DNA from: Clostridiales bacterium
Lineage (GTDB): Bacteria > Bacillota > Clostridia > Christensenellales > CAG-138
NCBI GenBank assembly: GCA_009783775.1
Contig: WRCT01000004.1
Coordinates: 1 to 28,641 of the forward strand
DNA: 28,641 bases
Direction of reading: 5' to 3'
The position numbers were made by a program, and so were the translations under genes. This document shows, one piece after another, positions 1 through 7,035 of the stretch. The first letter of the stretch is position 1. Every line of letters starts with the position of its first letter. Under the pieces are notes generated by a model, which was given only the letters and a program-made list of their open reading frames with translations, searched no databases and was not told the origin of the DNA.

Positions 1-487
1 ATACCAGCACTTCCTTGACCATCGGAATTTCGGAAAGGATTATTTCCAATTCTTCGGGCGAGACATTTTTGCCATTCTTCAACACGATGATATTTTTCTT
101 GCGGCCGGATATGACCAGGAACCCGTCGTTGTACGCGGGCGCGTCCCACGACTCATCGTAAGAGAGCCGCGTCAGCGTCAGGTTGTCCAGCATGGCGGAC
201 GCGCCTACGGTGATGTTGAACTCGTTGAAGCCGTCCAACTTTTTACTGTCCGCGGAGGTAAGGATCACCGCGCGGTCCAGGTCAAGGCCGGCCTCCATCA
301 CGATGTCCGCCGTAATGCGGATCACGGCCACACTATCGTCGGCCAGGCAGGCGGTCAGCTCCGCCCAGTTGCTCGCGGAACCTTCATTCGCCGCGCTTGT
401 CGGCGCCGGCCAAACGACAAACGCCAGGCCCGCCACCAGGGCCACGGCCAGCAAACCGGCCAGGATTTGTTTCACTTTCACGCTCAT
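1..487 (-). CDS. Secreted-protein head fused in frame to acyl-AMP ligase C-terminal segment (partial)
   Basis: The frame is open from the ATG at 487 to the window edge (162 codons visible, C-terminus missing). Residues 1-33 form a signal peptide: a basic start (MSVKVKQ), a long hydrophobic core, then PTSAA. Residues 34-120 resemble the first turns of a secreted pectate-lyase-like beta-helix protein (NWAELTACLADDS, TLTSADSKK-type spacing, LDNLTLTRL). From residue 121 the text changes to DGFLVISGRKKNIIVLKNGK followed by NVSPEELE, which matches the hinge and C-terminal subdomain motif of long-chain acyl-CoA synthetases and acyl-AMP ligases. The large adenylation core is absent, so ligase activity is not expected from what is visible. 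The ribosome binding site GGAGGT lies 8 bases before the ATG. The coding is clear; what the product does is not. It could be a real rearrangement or an assembly join. Confidence 0.7.
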   Translation of the reverse strand, partial: MSVKVKQILAGLLAVALVAGLAFVVWPAPTSAANEGSASNWAELTACLADDSVAVIRITADIVMEAGLDLDRAVILTSADSKKLDGFNEFNITVGASAMLDNLTLTRLSYDESWDAPAYNDGFLVISGRKKNIIVLKNGKNVSPEELEIILSEIPMVKEVLV

Positions 488-517
488 ATTTTTTTACCTC
501 CCCCTTTTTATGGCTAC

Positions 518-546
518 ATTATAATACCGTGGGGGGAGGCGTGCAA
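518..546 (-). promoter_or_regulatory. Sigma-A-type promoter for the gene starting at 487
   Basis: On the minus strand, -35 TTGCAC (546-541) and -10 TATAAT (523-518) are separated by 17 bases. The predicted start near 511 leaves a leader of about 25 bases containing GGAGGT. Confidence 0.7.
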
Positions 547-558
547 GGGGTTTTTTTT

Positions 559-741
559 AGAGTGGAGAGTGGAGTGTTGAGAGTGGAGCGAAGGAAAAAA
601 CAGCTCGCGCTGTTTTCTTTGATTATATGTTTTTGTGGTTTCAATATCCCGCGAGAGCGATTCTGGAATCTGGAATCTGGAATCCGGAATCTAAACCCCG
701 CGTGAGCGGTCTGGAATCTGGCGTCTGGAATCTGGAATCTG
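559..741. repeat. Heptamer arrays and short palindromes between genes
   Basis: This gap holds no gene. At 559-590 there are GTGGAGA/GTTGAGA-type 7-mers, followed by a terminator-like hairpin at about 596-618 (AAAACAGC-tcgc-GCTGTTTT). At 661-741 there are TCTGGAA 7-mers around a CCCCGCGTGAGCGGT motif (696-710); a variant of that motif is at 648-662. The two TCTGGAA runs here are in the same orientation, unlike most other gaps, where the arms are inverted. Confidence 0.75.
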
Positions 742-763
742 AAAAAGGGCCTAGGCCCTTTTT
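742..763 (-). terminator. Terminator overlapping the DUF378 stop codon
   Basis: A perfect 22-bp palindrome, AAAAAGGGCC followed by its complement, includes the TAG stop of the DUF378 gene (753-751). Read on the minus strand it is a GC stem with flanking T residues. It can act in both directions. Confidence 0.7.
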
Positions 764-951
764 CTCGCCAAATCTCCCCTGCACAGCATGACAATGCCCC
801 AAATGCCGCCGAGCGCGATAATGGTATAAACGATGCCGAGGGCGATGGCGGACGTGCCGAAGATCGCCGTGACCAGGTTAAAGCGAAACAGGCCGACAAG
901 CCCCCAGTTGACCGCGCCCAGGATCATCAAAATGATTGCGATGGTACTCAT
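751..951 (-). CDS. DUF378 family small membrane protein
   Basis: This 66-residue protein has two hydrophobic segments (about 3-25 and 31-57) and a short basic tail (RGDLARKRA). The N-terminal GAVNWGLVGLF is the hallmark of DUF378 (YuzA-like) inner-membrane proteins, which are usually 60-80 residues and have no established function. The start is well supported: AAAGGAG lies upstream of the ATG at 951. The terminator palindrome overlaps the stop. Neighbours give no clear functional hint. Confidence 0.85.
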   Translation of the reverse strand: MSTIAIILMILGAVNWGLVGLFRFNLVTAIFGTSAIALGIVYTIIALGGIWGIVMLCRGDLARKRA

Positions 952-982
952 AATACAATAATAACTCCTTTCCTTATATAGG

Positions 983-1125
983 TATCTCTGAAAACTGTCA
1001 TCCCAAGCCCTTGCCTGTCATCCTGAGCCCTTGCCTGTCATCCTGAGCAAAGCGAAGGATCTGACCGGCCACCGCTCAAGATTCTTCGCTACGCTCAGAA
1101 TGACAATAGGTTGTTTCAGAGAGGT
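983..1125. repeat. Nested inverted-repeat element (family A, copy 1)
   Basis: The core at 1036-1105 is an imperfect palindrome with arms of the type TCATCCTGAGC...AGCGAAGGATCT and its complement. The left half is extended by a 20-bp unit (CTGTCATCCTGAGCCCTTGC) giving three tandem partial copies at 996-1052. Outer arms ATCTCTGAAAAC (about 984-995) and GTTTCAGAGA (about 1113-1122) are near-complementary. Related cores occur at 4137-4205, 6914-6982 and 25492-25560. Confidence 0.8.
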
Positions 1126-1134
1126 CCGAAGTTA

Positions 1135-1434
1135 TTATGTGTAGAACACCTCGACATGATTCGTTTTTTTCTTTTCGATGATCAGCTCAATCTCAAACCG
1201 ATCGAAGGAAATCTCCTCCATAAAATCCGATTTGCGAAAAATGACGCGGCCGAATTTGTTGAAATCCGAAATGTGATTTTGCAAAAGCACGGGGCAGGCC
1301 AGGTCCAGCTCACGCGCCAGCTCACGCAATACGGGCAGCAAATCGTCAAAATCAGAAGGCCGTGCGAGAATTACTTCCCGCACGACTTCCGATATGATTT
1401 TATGATTTTTCAGGGTTTTGGCCCAGAGTTTCAT
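1135..1434 (-). CDS. Conserved hypothetical protein (about 99 aa)
   Basis: This is a 99-residue soluble, mixed-charge protein beginning MKLWAKTLKNHKI and containing the stretches CPVLLQNHISDFNKFGR and DFMEEISFDRFEIELIIEKK. I recognise the pattern of a small conserved Firmicutes protein (KLWAK at the start, PVLLxxHIxxFNxF in the middle) but know no function. A longer start at 1461 is possible, but its extra residues (RVKPAMT) come from a dispersed palindromic repeat at 1439-1466, so the ATG at 1434 is preferred. No Shine-Dalgarno is visible there; the repeat sits where it would be. The gene follows the 811-residue zinc-ribbon gene on the same strand by 44 bases. Confidence 0.7.
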   Translation of the reverse strand: MKLWAKTLKNHKIISEVVREVILARPSDFDDLLPVLRELARELDLACPVLLQNHISDFNKFGRVIFRKSDFMEEISFDRFEIELIIEKKKTNHVEVFYT

Positions 1435-1438
1435 AATC

Positions 1439-1466
1439 GTCATTGCGGGCTTGACCCGCAATCTCC
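1439..1466. repeat. Family B palindromic repeat, intergenic copy
   Basis: ATTGCGGG-cttga-CCCGCAAT with flanking GTC and CTCC. The same element occurs twice inside the neighbouring coding region (3708-3735 and 3778-3804). It occupies the leader of the gene starting at 1434. Confidence 0.85.
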
Positions 1467-1478
1467 CTACATAGAGGG

Positions 1479-3914
1479 TTACAGTTGCAGGAACGCGACA
1501 AAGTAGAGATCCTGGTCCTCGCTCTCCGGATAGAAACCGTTGAGCTGGCCGTAGAAGCGGAAGCTCTTGCCGATCCGTTTCGTGGCGTCCCAGCCCTTGA
1601 CCAGGTTGAGCACATAGATCGTCGCCTTGGACTCGTCCTTCGCCTCGATCGTCAGCACCTGATACTCGCCGACCTGGTTGACGGCCCTGACCGTGCCCTC
1701 GATCCGATAGCCGGCAGTGGAGGCCGGATTCTCCTTCATGCTCTCCACCGTGGCGTCCTTGCCCAGCTCAAAGTAGTTGCCCTTGAATGCGGCGGTAAAG
1801 GCGCCCCGATCCTTCGGCGGGTTGTAGGCCAGGCAGGTGATCTCGCCCTCCTCGTGGCCTTCCAGCACCGACTGGATCGTGATGGTCGCAAAGCCCAGAT
1901 ACTTCGTGTTGAAGGTCACGACAAAGCTGTAGTTGCCGGTCTCGTCCACGGTCGCCGAACCGCAGGCCGCGTCCGTTAAGCTGCTTGTCGCGGTCACCTG
2001 CGCGCCGGGCAGGGTCTTGCCCTTGACCGTGACCTTGCCGCCGGCGGCCGTCCGCATAGAAACGGGGTTGGCCTCGACGGTCAGCACCATGGGTTCGGGC
2101 AAATAGACAAAGGGCATGACTTCCAGCTCGATGATCGCCGTGACCATGTTCGCCTTTTCCGCGCGGATCACGATCAGCTCCGTGCCCTCTTCCTGCGTCA
2201 AGGCATACTCGCCCATAAAGACGCCGCCCTCATAGACCGCGAACTTCTCGTCGTTCACATAGACCTCGACCAGATGGTCGTCTACCTCGCCCGAGATGGC
2301 GATGACATTCCCCTCGCCCGCCTCCAGGCCGCCTTCCGCCGCCAGCAGGTCCGGCGCGGTGAGCGTGATGGTCACGGATTCGAAGGTCAGGTCAAACGAA
2401 TCGAGCGTGTAGTTGCGCACCTCGCCCTCCAGGGTCTCCACGGAGAGTTCGGGGGAGACGGAGAAGACGGGTGAGCTGAGCGGCTCGTCGGGATAATAGG
2501 AGGAAAGCGGCACGTCGATTAAAATCTCGCGCAGTTCATCCTCCGCGTTGGTTTTGTGATAGTCCTCCTGGTGGGGCAAAAACAGCGTGACCGTATCGCC
2601 GGGGTGCAGGAAGACCGAAACGCGCTTGAACTCCTGTCCGTCGTCGCCGACAAAATCGCTGATCGTCGGCTCGAATTCCTCGTTGGGCGTGGGGGCGGGC
2701 AGGTCTTCGGACTTGTCGCCGAACCAGTTGGACGGCTGCATCCAGGCGGGCAGTTCCTCCATGCGGCCCGAAATGCTGTAATAGCCGTAGATCGCGCCGG
2801 CCACGGAGATGAACACGACCAACACGGTCAGCAGGATCCAGAACAGCTTGCCGCCGCGCTGCTTTTCGCGCGGGGCGGTGGGCTCGTACTCGTATTCGTC
2901 CTCGAACTCTTCCTCGACATAATAGGCGTCGCCGTCGTCATAACCGACCCGTTCCTCGGAGACGGGCGCGGGCGGCGTGGAGGTCAAAGCCTGCCTGCGG
3001 CGGCTCGGCCGCGCGGGCGGGGCTTCGTCTTCGAAATCATCGAAATCGTCTTCAGTCTGCCCACTGCCCACTGAGGCGGGCGATTGATAATCGCCCCTAC
3101 GCGGCTCACTGTCCTCGACCGGCACGGGAATGGGAACCGGCTCCCGCCTGGGCTCGGGCCGGGGCTCGGGTTTCGGTTCCGGCTTGGCCTCGGGCGCAAA
3201 GGAACGCCGCTGCCGCATGGCGGGCCGCTCGTAAACCTCTTCCGGTTCTTCGTCGGCGGGTTCTTCATCGGCGGGCTCTTCTTCAAACAAAGGCTCTTCA
3301 AACAGGGGATCTTCTTCGAAAACAGGCGCATCCTCTTCGAACTGTCCACTGTCTTCTGCGGCGGGCGATTGATAATCGCCCCTACGCGGTCCACTGTCCA
3401 CTGCGGCGGGCGATTGATAATCGCCCCTACGCGGTCCACTGTCCTCATACTCCTCCACAACCACGGGCTCCTCATAAGCGGCCTCGCGGCGCGGGCGCGG
3501 CGGCGCGACAGGCTGCTCAGGCGCGCGCTCAAAACGCGGTTGGCGCGGCGGCGGCGCGACAGGCTGCTCATAGGTCACTTCCCTGCGCGGACGCGGCGGC
3601 GCGACAGGCTCTTCATAAGACACTTCCCTGCGCGGACGCGGTGCAACGGGTTCCTCATAGGAAATCTCCCTGCGCGGACGCGGCGGCGCAACAGGCGCAC
3701 CAAATCCGTCATTGCGGACTTGATCCGCAATCTCCCGACGCGGACGCGGGGGCGGCGCAACAGGCGCACCAAAATCATCATTGCGGGCTTGACCCGCAAT
3801 CTCCCTGCGCGGACGCGGCGGGGGTGTCGCGGCCGGTTCCTGTATGCGCACGGCGCAAACCTTGCAATAGGTCGCGTGGTTGGGATTGTAAGCCCCACAC
3901 TCTTTACATATCAT
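1479..3914 (-). CDS. Zinc-ribbon, Pro/Glu-rich, single-pass membrane protein with Ig-like exported region
   Basis: This 811-residue protein has four parts. Residues 1-22 are a zinc ribbon (C3, C6, C17, C20). Residues 30-350 are a low-complexity linker with repeats of the form PPRPRREVSYEEPVA, acidic blocks (FEEEPADEEPADEEP) and a KPEPKPEPRPEP stretch. One membrane helix lies at about 357-379. The outer part (about 380-811) is beta-rich, with segments at about 530-605 and 608-690 that look like bacterial Ig-like folds. The ribosome binding site AAGGAGG before the ATG at 3914 is strong. The N-terminus should be cytoplasmic and the Ig-like part outside. In the linker, dispersed intergenic-type palindromes are read in frame: residues 38-50 and 61-73 (IAGQARND, IADQVRND) and three RRGDYQSPA segments near 162, 177 and 272. 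Specific function is unknown; a sensing or wall-associated role is only inference. Confidence 0.85.
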   Translation of the reverse strand: MICKECGAYNPNHATYCKVCAVRIQEPAATPPPRPRREIAGQARNDDFGAPVAPPPRPRREIADQVRNDGFGAPVAPPRPRREISYEEPVAPRPRREVSYEEPVAPPRPRREVTYEQPVAPPPRQPRFERAPEQPVAPPRPRREAAYEEPVVVEEYEDSGPRRGDYQSPAAVDSGPRRGDYQSPAAEDSGQFEEDAPVFEEDPLFEEPLFEEEPADEEPADEEPEEVYERPAMRQRRSFAPEAKPEPKPEPRPEPRREPVPIPVPVEDSEPRRGDYQSPASVGSGQTEDDFDDFEDEAPPARPSRRRQALTSTPPAPVSEERVGYDDGDAYYVEEEFEDEYEYEPTAPREKQRGGKLFWILLTVLVVFISVAGAIYGYYSISGRMEELPAWMQPSNWFGDKSEDLPAPTPNEEFEPTISDFVGDDGQEFKRVSVFLHPGDTVTLFLPHQEDYHKTNAEDELREILIDVPLSSYYPDEPLSSPVFSVSPELSVETLEGEVRNYTLDSFDLTFESVTITLTAPDLLAAEGGLEAGEGNVIAISGEVDDHLVEVYVNDEKFAVYEGGVFMGEYALTQEEGTELIVIRAEKANMVTAIIELEVMPFVYLPEPMVLTVEANPVSMRTAAGGKVTVKGKTLPGAQVTATSSLTDAACGSATVDETGNYSFVVTFNTKYLGFATITIQSVLEGHEEGEITCLAYNPPKDRGAFTAAFKGNYFELGKDATVESMKENPASTAGYRIEGTVRAVNQVGEYQVLTIEAKDESKATIYVLNLVKGWDATKRIGKSFRFYGQLNGFYPESEDQDLYFVAFLQL
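3076..3100. repeat. Family C palindrome inside coding sequence, copy 1
   Basis: GGGCGATT-gat-AATCGCCC with CCTAC at the end, flanked by CCACTG-type 7-mers (about 3056-3074). On the coding strand it gives RRGDYQSPA in the zinc-ribbon protein. Confidence 0.85.
3361..3430. repeat. Two family C palindromes inside coding sequence
   Basis: Two near-identical copies at 3361-3385 and 3406-3430, each GGGCGATT-gat-AATCGCCC, are separated by GTCCACTGTCCACTG, a period-7 run. They are in frame and encode two RRGDYQSPAA segments (residues about 162-186) of the zinc-ribbon protein. Confidence 0.85.
3708..3735. repeat. Family B palindrome inside coding sequence (variant arms)
   Basis: ATTGCGGA-cttga-TCCGCAAT. 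Compared with the copies at 1439 and 3778, both arms carry a change (G to A on one side, C to T on the other), so the palindrome is kept. It encodes IADQVRND. Confidence 0.85.
3778..3804. repeat. Family B palindrome inside coding sequence
   Basis: ATTGCGGG-cttga-CCCGCAAT, with the same core as the intergenic copy at 1439-1466. It encodes IAGQARND in the zinc-ribbon linker. Confidence 0.85.
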
Positions 3915-4100
3915 AATAAGTCCTCCTTAATACAGTTCACGCATCATAGCACTTTGACTATATGGTAAGTATATAGCAAAATCGTTCCCGATACATGACG
4001 AATATGTAAATTTTTTCAATACAAAAAAATACGCCGCCTTGTCACTCCCATGAAATTGTGGTATATATGTAGGAAATTACCGGCCGGAGACAAGGATAAA
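3915..4100. other. AT-rich gap upstream of the zinc-ribbon gene
   Basis: No gene is seen in these 186 bases. The stretch is AT-rich (for example about 3999-4032) and should hold the minus-strand promoter of the zinc-ribbon gene, but I could not settle on a convincing hexamer pair. Confidence 0.4.
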
Positions 4101-4276
4101 TGAGGAATGAGGGGTGAGGGATGAGGAATTGTTGATTGTCATTCTGAGCGCAGCGAAGAATCTTGATGTGTCCGCTAAAGATCCTTCGCTGCGCTCAGGA
4201 TGACAGAACACGCAGGATGACAGCTTTCGAATCCCTCATCCCTCACCCCTCATTCCTCATTCCTCAACCCTCATCC
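4101..4276. repeat. Heptamer-armed nested inverted repeat with family A core
   Basis: The left arm (4101-4128) is TGAGGAA/TGAGGGG/TGAGGGA 7-mers. The right arm (about 4231-4276) is the reverse complement (CCCTCAT, CCCCTCA, TTCCTCA). Between them is a family A palindrome (4137-4205) with arms TCATTCTGAGCGCAGCGAAG and complement, plus a short extra copy of its end (CAGGATGACAG, 4213-4223). Confidence 0.85.
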
Positions 4277-4279
4277 CCC

Positions 4280-4310
4280 TTGCTCACTTTCAAATGTTTT
4301 TGCATATACT
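4280..4310 (+). promoter_or_regulatory. Possible promoter for the cysteine desulfurase gene
   Basis: TTGCTC (4280-4285) and TATACT (4305-4310) are 19 bases apart, which is longer than ideal. The -10 is part of a small dyad, TATACT-gat-AGTATA (4305-4319). Tentative. Confidence 0.35.
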
Positions 4311-4350
4311 GATAGTATACCCGCAAACTTTACGAATGATGGATAACGAT

Positions 4351-5496
4351 ATGATTTACTTGGACAACAGCGCCACGACGCGCGTTTTTGAACAATCGGC
4401 CCAACGGTTGCAAGGGGCCTTATTGCGCGATTACTTCAATCCGGCAAGCGCCTATTCCGAGGCCCTGGCCGTGGAAAAAGAGGTCGAGAAGGCGCGCGCC
4501 TTTCTGGCGGGCCTGCTCTTTGCGCGGCCCAACGAGGTGATCTACACCTCCGGCGGCACCGAAAGCAACAATATGGCCCTGACGGGCTATCTGAAAAATT
4601 TGCGCGGCAGGCGGCGCGTTCTGGTGTCTTCCGTGGAGCACCCCTCGGTCTACGAGGTCCTGCGCGCCAAAGAGTGGCAGGCGCGGCACGAGATCGTGTT
4701 TCTGCCCGCCAAGCCCGACGGCGGCCTGGACCGGCAGGCGCTGACGGACGCCCTGACGGAGGACGTCGCGCTGGTCAGCTGTATGCACGTGAACAACGAG
4801 CTGGGCACGGTCACGGATCTGGAGACCCTGGCCGCGTTGGTGCGGACCAAAGCGCCGCAGGCGGCCATTCACAGCGACGGCGTGCAGGCGTTTATGAAAC
4901 TGCCGCCGGCGCAGCTGCCCGTGGACTTTTACTCCGTGTCCTTTCACAAGCTGCACGCGCCCAAGGGCGTGGGCGCGCTCTACGCCCAAAAAGGCGTGCC
5001 CTTCGCGGGCGGCCAGGTCGGCGGCGGGCAGGAGTTTGCCCTGCGCGCGGGCACGACGAACGTGCCGGGCATTCTGGCGGCGGACACCGCGCTGGCGCTC
5101 TATCGCGAGAACCTTGCGGCCTGGCACGACCGGCTGCGCGCCTGCAAAACGCGTCTGCTGGATAATCTGCGGAGCCTGCCGGACGTGCGGATCAACGGCC
5201 CCCGACCGGAGGACGCCGCGCCGCATATTTTGAACCTGTCCTTCCTCGGCGTACGCGGCGAAACCATGCTGCACGCATTGGCCGAGCGGGGCGTATTGGT
5301 CGCGACGGGCGCGGCCTGTTCCGCGCACAAGGCGGGCAAGAACCGGATCCTCACCGCGATCGGTCTGCCGCCCGCGCGCCAGGAGAGCGCGCTGCGGTTC
5401 AGTTTCAGCCCCCTCAACACGCCCGAGGAAATGGACCTTGCGGCGGAGATTATCACGGAGACTGTAACCGAGCTGCGAAGATATAAGAGAAGATAG
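4351..5496 (+). CDS. Cysteine desulfurase (NifS/IscS family), probable ThiI partner
   Basis: This class V aminotransferase-fold, PLP-dependent enzyme takes sulfur from L-cysteine as a persulfide and passes it on. From the ATG at 4351 it is 381 residues. Motifs: IYLDNSATT at the N-terminus, SGGTESNN (67-74) and H97 around the cofactor, SDGVQ with D176, the PLP lysine K200 in SFHKLHAPKG, and the catalytic cysteine C323 in ATGAACSAHKAGKN. The start is uncertain: ATGs at 4336, 4339 and 4351 are in frame; I chose 4351 because the family begins directly at IYLDNSATT, with a weak GGA upstream. The next gene is thiI, 162 bases downstream on the same strand, as in the Bacillus nifZ-thiI pair. The job is therefore most likely sulfur supply for tRNA 4-thiouridine rather than general Fe-S assembly, though that is inferred from context. 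Confidence 0.9.
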   Translation: MIYLDNSATTRVFEQSAQRLQGALLRDYFNPASAYSEALAVEKEVEKARAFLAGLLFARPNEVIYTSGGTESNNMALTGYLKNLRGRRRVLVSSVEHPSVYEVLRAKEWQARHEIVFLPAKPDGGLDRQALTDALTEDVALVSCMHVNNELGTVTDLETLAALVRTKAPQAAIHSDGVQAFMKLPPAQLPVDFYSVSFHKLHAPKGVGALYAQKGVPFAGGQVGGGQEFALRAGTTNVPGILAADTALALYRENLAAWHDRLRACKTRLLDNLRSLPDVRINGPRPEDAAPHILNLSFLGVRGETMLHALAERGVLVATGAACSAHKAGKNRILTAIGLPPARQESALRFSFSPLNTPEEMDLAAEIITETVTELRRYKRR

Positions 5497-5500
5497 ATTA

Positions 5501-5644
5501 GAAGAGTGGAGTGTTGAGAGTGGAGAGTGGAGTGAATGAAAAAACTACCTGACGGCAGTTTTAATTGAAAAAAACAGCGGAGCTGTTTTATCCTCCGCTC
5601 AACTCTCAACTCTCAACTCTCCACACTCCGCTCAACTCTCAACA
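5501..5644. repeat. Heptamer-armed repeat between desulfurase and thiI
   Basis: The left arm (5501-5534) is GTGGAGT/GTTGAGA/GTGGAGA 7-mers. The right arm (5592-5644) is the complement (CTCAACT, CTCCACA). The core holds two terminator-like hairpins: AAAACTacctgacggCAGTTTT (about 5539-5562) and AAAACAGC-gga-GCTGTTTT (about 5570-5590). The right arm ends 4 bases before the thiI Shine-Dalgarno. Confidence 0.85.
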
Positions 5645-5658
5645 CTACGGAGGAAACC

Positions 5659-6837
5659 ATGCACGTTATCTTAATCAAATACGCCGAAATTCATCTGAAA
5701 GGTCTGAACCGCCCGTTTTTCGAGCGTCAGCTGGTGAAACAAATTCAGCGCGCGCTGGCGCCGCTGCCCGCGCGGACCTTGCGCGAGCAGGGCCGAATGT
5801 ATGTGTACGACGTGCCGGAGGGCGATGTCGCCCAAGCGGTGGACAAGCTTACGACGGTATTCGGGATTCACGCCATCTGCCCCGCGCTGGTCGTGGAGAA
5901 GGACTGGCCCGCGATCCGCGGCGCGGCGATCCAAGCCCTGCGCGAGACGGAAGGCGACGGCCCGCAAACCTTCAAGGTCTTTGCGCGGCGGGCGGACAAG
6001 ACCTTCCCCATGACCTCCGAGCAAATCTGCCGCGAGCTGGGCCATGACCTGCTTGAGGCCTGCCCCTGGCTGCGCGTGGACGTGAAAAAACCCGCCATCT
6101 CCGTGCAGGTCGAGGTGCGCCTGGACCGCGCCTTTCTGTACACGAAGGAGGTCGCGGGTCGGGGCGGTATGCCCGTGGGCTGCAACGGCAAGGCCATGCT
6201 CTTGATCTCCGGCGGGATCGACAGCCCCGTCGCGGGTTATCTCATGGCCAAGCGCGGCGTGTCGCTGGCGGCCGTGCATTTTTTCAGTTTCCCCTACACG
6301 AGCGAACGCGCCCGCGACAAGGTCGTCGAACTCACGCGCCTGGTGGCGAAGTACGCGGGCGAGATCGAGCTGTTTTTGGTACCCTTCACCGAGATCCAGC
6401 GCGCGATCTACGAGAAATGCCCGCCCACGGAGACCACGGTGCTCATGCGGCGGCTGATGATGAAGATCGCCGAGCGGGTGGCGAACCGCTGCGGCGCGCA
6501 GGTACTGGTCACGGGCGAGGCGATCGGCCAGGTCGCCAGCCAGACGATCGAAAGCCTGACGGTCACAAACGACGCCTGTACGTTGCCGGTGCTGCGCCCG
6601 CTGATCTGCTTTGACAAGGAGGAGATCGTGGACCTGGCCAAGTCCATCGGCACCTTCCAAACCTCGATCCTGCCGTTTGAGGACTGCTGTACCGTGTTCG
6701 TGCCCCAACATCCGGTGACCAAACCCAAGCTGGAAAGGCTGCGGAGCAGCGAGGCGCTGGTGGACTTCGAACCGATGATCGAAGAGGCTCTGCTGGGTAC
6801 GATCATCGAAAAGATTTCACAGACTGTTTGCGGATAG
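5659..6837 (+). CDS. thiI: tRNA 4-thiouridine synthetase ThiI
   Basis: This protein adenylates U8 of tRNA and exchanges it for sulfur from the desulfurase; it may also contribute to thiazole synthesis. It is 392 residues: an N-terminal ferredoxin-like domain (ILIKYAEIHLKGLNRPFFE), a THUMP domain (about 60-165), then a PP-loop ATP pyrophosphatase domain with SGGIDSP at 184-190. It ends soon after FEDCCTVFVPQHP, so there is no C-terminal rhodanese domain, as in Bacillus ThiI. That fits the neighbouring desulfurase giving sulfur directly. The ribosome binding site CGGAGGAAACC precedes the ATG at 5659. The upstream gap is filled by a heptamer-armed element with terminator-like hairpins, so co-transcription with the desulfurase is possible but may be attenuated. 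Confidence 0.95.
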   Translation: MHVILIKYAEIHLKGLNRPFFERQLVKQIQRALAPLPARTLREQGRMYVYDVPEGDVAQAVDKLTTVFGIHAICPALVVEKDWPAIRGAAIQALRETEGDGPQTFKVFARRADKTFPMTSEQICRELGHDLLEACPWLRVDVKKPAISVQVEVRLDRAFLYTKEVAGRGGMPVGCNGKAMLLISGGIDSPVAGYLMAKRGVSLAAVHFFSFPYTSERARDKVVELTRLVAKYAGEIELFLVPFTEIQRAIYEKCPPTETTVLMRRLMMKIAERVANRCGAQVLVTGEAIGQVASQTIESLTVTNDACTLPVLRPLICFDKEEIVDLAKSIGTFQTSILPFEDCCTVFVPQHPVTKPKLERLRSSEALVDFEPMIEEALLGTIIEKISQTVCG

Positions 6838-6861
6838 GTCGCATACATTGTGTTACAATGA

Positions 6862-7017
6862 AGTGGTCAGTGGTCAGTGGTCAGTGGTCAGTGGTCAGTG
6901 GTCAGATCGCGTTTGTCATTCTGAGCATAGCGAAGAATCTTGGCATAGCCGATTTGGATCCTTCGCCGTGCTCAGGATGACAGCCCTTGGGCACTGACCA
7001 CTGACCACTGACCACTG
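6862..7017. repeat. Heptamer-armed nested inverted repeat with family A core
   Basis: The left arm (6862-6905) is about six copies of GTGGTCA. The right arm (6991-7017) is about four copies of TGACCAC, its exact complement. The core at 6914-6982 is a family A palindrome (TCATTCTGAGC...; GCTCAGGATGACA). The right arm ends 1-2 bases before the AAGGAGGT of the next gene. Confidence 0.9.
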
Positions 7018-7035
7018 TAAGGAGGTACTCCGAAC

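Noticed and set aside
3084..3968. Long plus-strand reading frame (294 codons) opposite the zinc-ribbon gene
   Set aside because: It is the antisense shadow of a repetitive Pro/Arg-rich coding region; it has no ribosome binding site and consists of Arg/Gly-rich low complexity.
4420..5328. 302-codon minus-strand frame opposite the cysteine desulfurase
   Set aside because: Mirror of a GC-rich conserved gene; composition is His/Arg/Gln-rich and no family motif is present.
5671..6711. 346-codon minus-strand frame opposite thiI
   Set aside because: Shadow of thiI with the same atypical His/Arg/Leu composition and no start signals.
6862..7017. Could the heptamer arrays be a CRISPR array?
   Set aside because: Units are 7 bp with no unique spacers of 30 or so bases, and no cas genes are nearby.
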